Source: Microvirga sp. TS319 (GTDB taxonomy: Bacteria > Pseudomonadota > Alphaproteobacteria > Rhizobiales > Beijerinckiaceae). From it: a stretch of 64,000 nt of DNA. The notes beneath the pieces are model-generated. The model did not search any database, was not told where the DNA came from, and saw nothing but the letters and a program-made list of their open reading frames with translations. Below are positions 63,017 to 64,000 of this stretch, one piece after another. Positions within the stretch are counted from its first letter, which is position 1, and every line of letters starts with the position of its first letter. The stretch lies in NCBI RefSeq assembly GCF_041276405.1, contig NZ_JBGGGT010000002.1, positions 1,029,001-1,093,000 on the forward strand. The letters are read 5' to 3'. The translations under genes were made by a program, and so were the position numbers.

Positions 63017-63997
63017 CTATTCCGCGTTGATGCGGGCTGCCTTGATGATCTCGGCCCAAGTCTGGATCTCCTTGTCCAGATAGGGTTTGAAGGTCTCCGG
63101 GTCGCGCACGTTCAAAGTAAAGCCGAGCTTCGTGATGCGCTCCTTCACGTCGGGCTTGTTGAGGATCGCGATGATCGTTCCCGAGAGCTTGTCGAGAATC
63201 GGCTTGGGCGTGTTCACGGGCGCGAAGAAGGCGGCCCAGGATTCCGCGTCAGCGTCGGTGATGCCCTGTTCGCGAAGGGTCGGCACGTCGGGCGCGAGAG
63301 GATTGCGCTTCGGGCTCGCAAGGCCAATGGCGCGCATCTGGCCGGCTTCGAACTGCGCCAGTACGCTCGGGAGGGTCGAGTTCGAAACGTCGATGCGCCC
63401 GGCCATGAGCTCCGTCACGAGGGGGGCAGCGCCGCGGAAGGGGACGTGCGTCATTTTGATGCCCGTGCGGGTCATGAAGAGCTCGGTCGCCAGATGCGAG
63501 CCGGAGCCCACGCCCGTGGAGCCGTAATTGAGTTTGCCCGGATCCTTCTTGGCAAGCGCGACCAGCTCGGGAATCGACTTCACCGGCAGGTCGTTCTTCA
63601 CCACGAAGACGTGCTCGAAGGCGCCTGCCCCCGCGAGGGGAGCGAAGTCCTTCACTGCATCGTAGCCGGGGTCCTTCAGCAGGAACATGTTGTTCCCGTG
63701 AGTCTGGTTGTTGCCGAACACGATCGTGTAGCCGTCCGGCTCGGCCCGGGCGACCGCGCGGGTGCCGATGGCGCCGGAGGCGCCCGCCACGTTCTCGACG
63801 ATCGTGTTCTGCCCGAGGTCCTTGCCCATTTCCTCAGCGACGATGCGGGCGATCACGTCCGTCGGGCCGCCCGCCGGATAGGGCACGATCATCCTGATCA
63901 CGCGGCTGGGATAAGTGTCCGCGAGGGCGGCCTGGGAGAGCAGGGCGGCTCCTGCGAAAAGGCCGAAGGCCATGCGGCGGGTAAGGGAAGGCATCAT
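63017..63997 (-). CDS. Tripartite tricarboxylate transporter substrate-binding protein (TctC/Bug family)
   Basis: 326 aa, periplasmic. Signal peptide RRMAFGLFAGAALLSQAALA. The mature start YPSRVIRMIVPYPAGGPTDVIAR (in pieces) and ENVAGASGAIGTRAVARAEPDGYTI are the Bug-family signature. Binds a carboxylate for a TctAB transporter; partners are not in the window. The start codon lies 3 bp from the right edge; signal peptide position supports it. Confidence 0.92.
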   Translation of the reverse strand: MMPSLTRRMAFGLFAGAALLSQAALADTYPSRVIRMIVPYPAGGPTDVIARIVAEEMGKDLGQNTIVENVAGASGAIGTRAVARAEPDGYTIVFGNNQTHGNNMFLLKDPGYDAVKDFAPLAGAGAFEHVFVVKNDLPVKSIPELVALAKKDPGKLNYGSTGVGSGSHLATELFMTRTGIKMTHVPFRGAAPLVTELMAGRIDVSNSTLPSVLAQFEAGQMRAIGLASPKRNPLAPDVPTLREQGITDADAESWAAFFAPVNTPKPILDKLSGTIIAILNKPDVKERITKLGFTLNVRDPETFKPYLDKEIQTWAEIIKAARINAE

Positions 63998-64000
63998 GAA

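Overview
The window is GC-rich chromosomal DNA (roughly 65% by eye) from an alphaproteobacterium of the order Hyphomicrobiales (Rhizobiales), probably a Microvirga, Bosea or Methylobacteriaceae-like lineage. The placement rests on gene content and order: petABC with separate cytochrome b and c1 genes; uvrC-pgsA-moaD-moaE; lgt-MidA-type methyltransferase-pgeF divergent from a UbiK-like gene, then ybjN-proC; a MarR/OmpR/EnvZ-type operon beside ilvE; and a nepR-ecfG general stress response locus. There are no prophage, conjugative, CRISPR, rRNA or tRNA genes. It reads as core chromosome with small accessory genes between conserved operons.

Layout. 1-2.1 kb: MoxR / DUF58 / start of a BatA-like protein, leftward. 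2.3-5.0 kb: four genes with 4-nt overlaps ending in the CCA-adding enzyme. 5.1-8.4 kb: hemF, trmL and an ABC exporter. 8.6-11.4 kb: cytochrome bc1. 11.6-17.4 kb: 2H phosphoesterase, MTA phosphorylase, apt, HD hydrolase, double MaoC, endonuclease V, truncated globin. 17.5-21.4 kb: ychF, pth, rplY, prs. 21.5-26.8 kb: lipoprotein, BenE, uvrC-pgsA-moaDE. 27-32.6 kb: secreted and envelope proteins, RNase T2, RlmJ, GST, outer-membrane barrel. 32.8-40 kb: pteridine-reductase-like SDR, pgeF, methyltransferase, lgt, UbiK-like, YbjN, proC, TetR, CsaA. 40-43.8 kb: histidine kinase, response regulator, MarR, ilvE. 44-53.7 kb: stress-related region (DUF3072, Tim44-like, PfpI, BON protein, cspA-IF-1, ecfG-nepR, DUF3309). 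53.7-64 kb: DUF4242-adenylate cyclase fusion, uvrB, DUF808, methyltransferase, small hypotheticals, DUF486/YnfA, sugar dehydrogenase, TctC-type binding protein.

Three signals go beyond ordinary gene annotation. First, about 19 intergenic copies of a palindromic repeat (modules around AGCATCGGACG and GCGCATCGTGCG) end in CTAG and lie so close to genes that they supply the TAG stop codon of about eleven of them. Second, sequences matching the EcfG sigma-factor promoter (GGAAC-N16-CGTT) lie before nepR-ecfG, pfpI and the BON gene, with weaker matches before three more small stress-type genes, which suggests a local general-stress regulon. Third, two perfect CtrA-type sites (TTAA-N7-TTAA) lie about 100 bp upstream of two tiny, uncharacterised membrane-protein genes.
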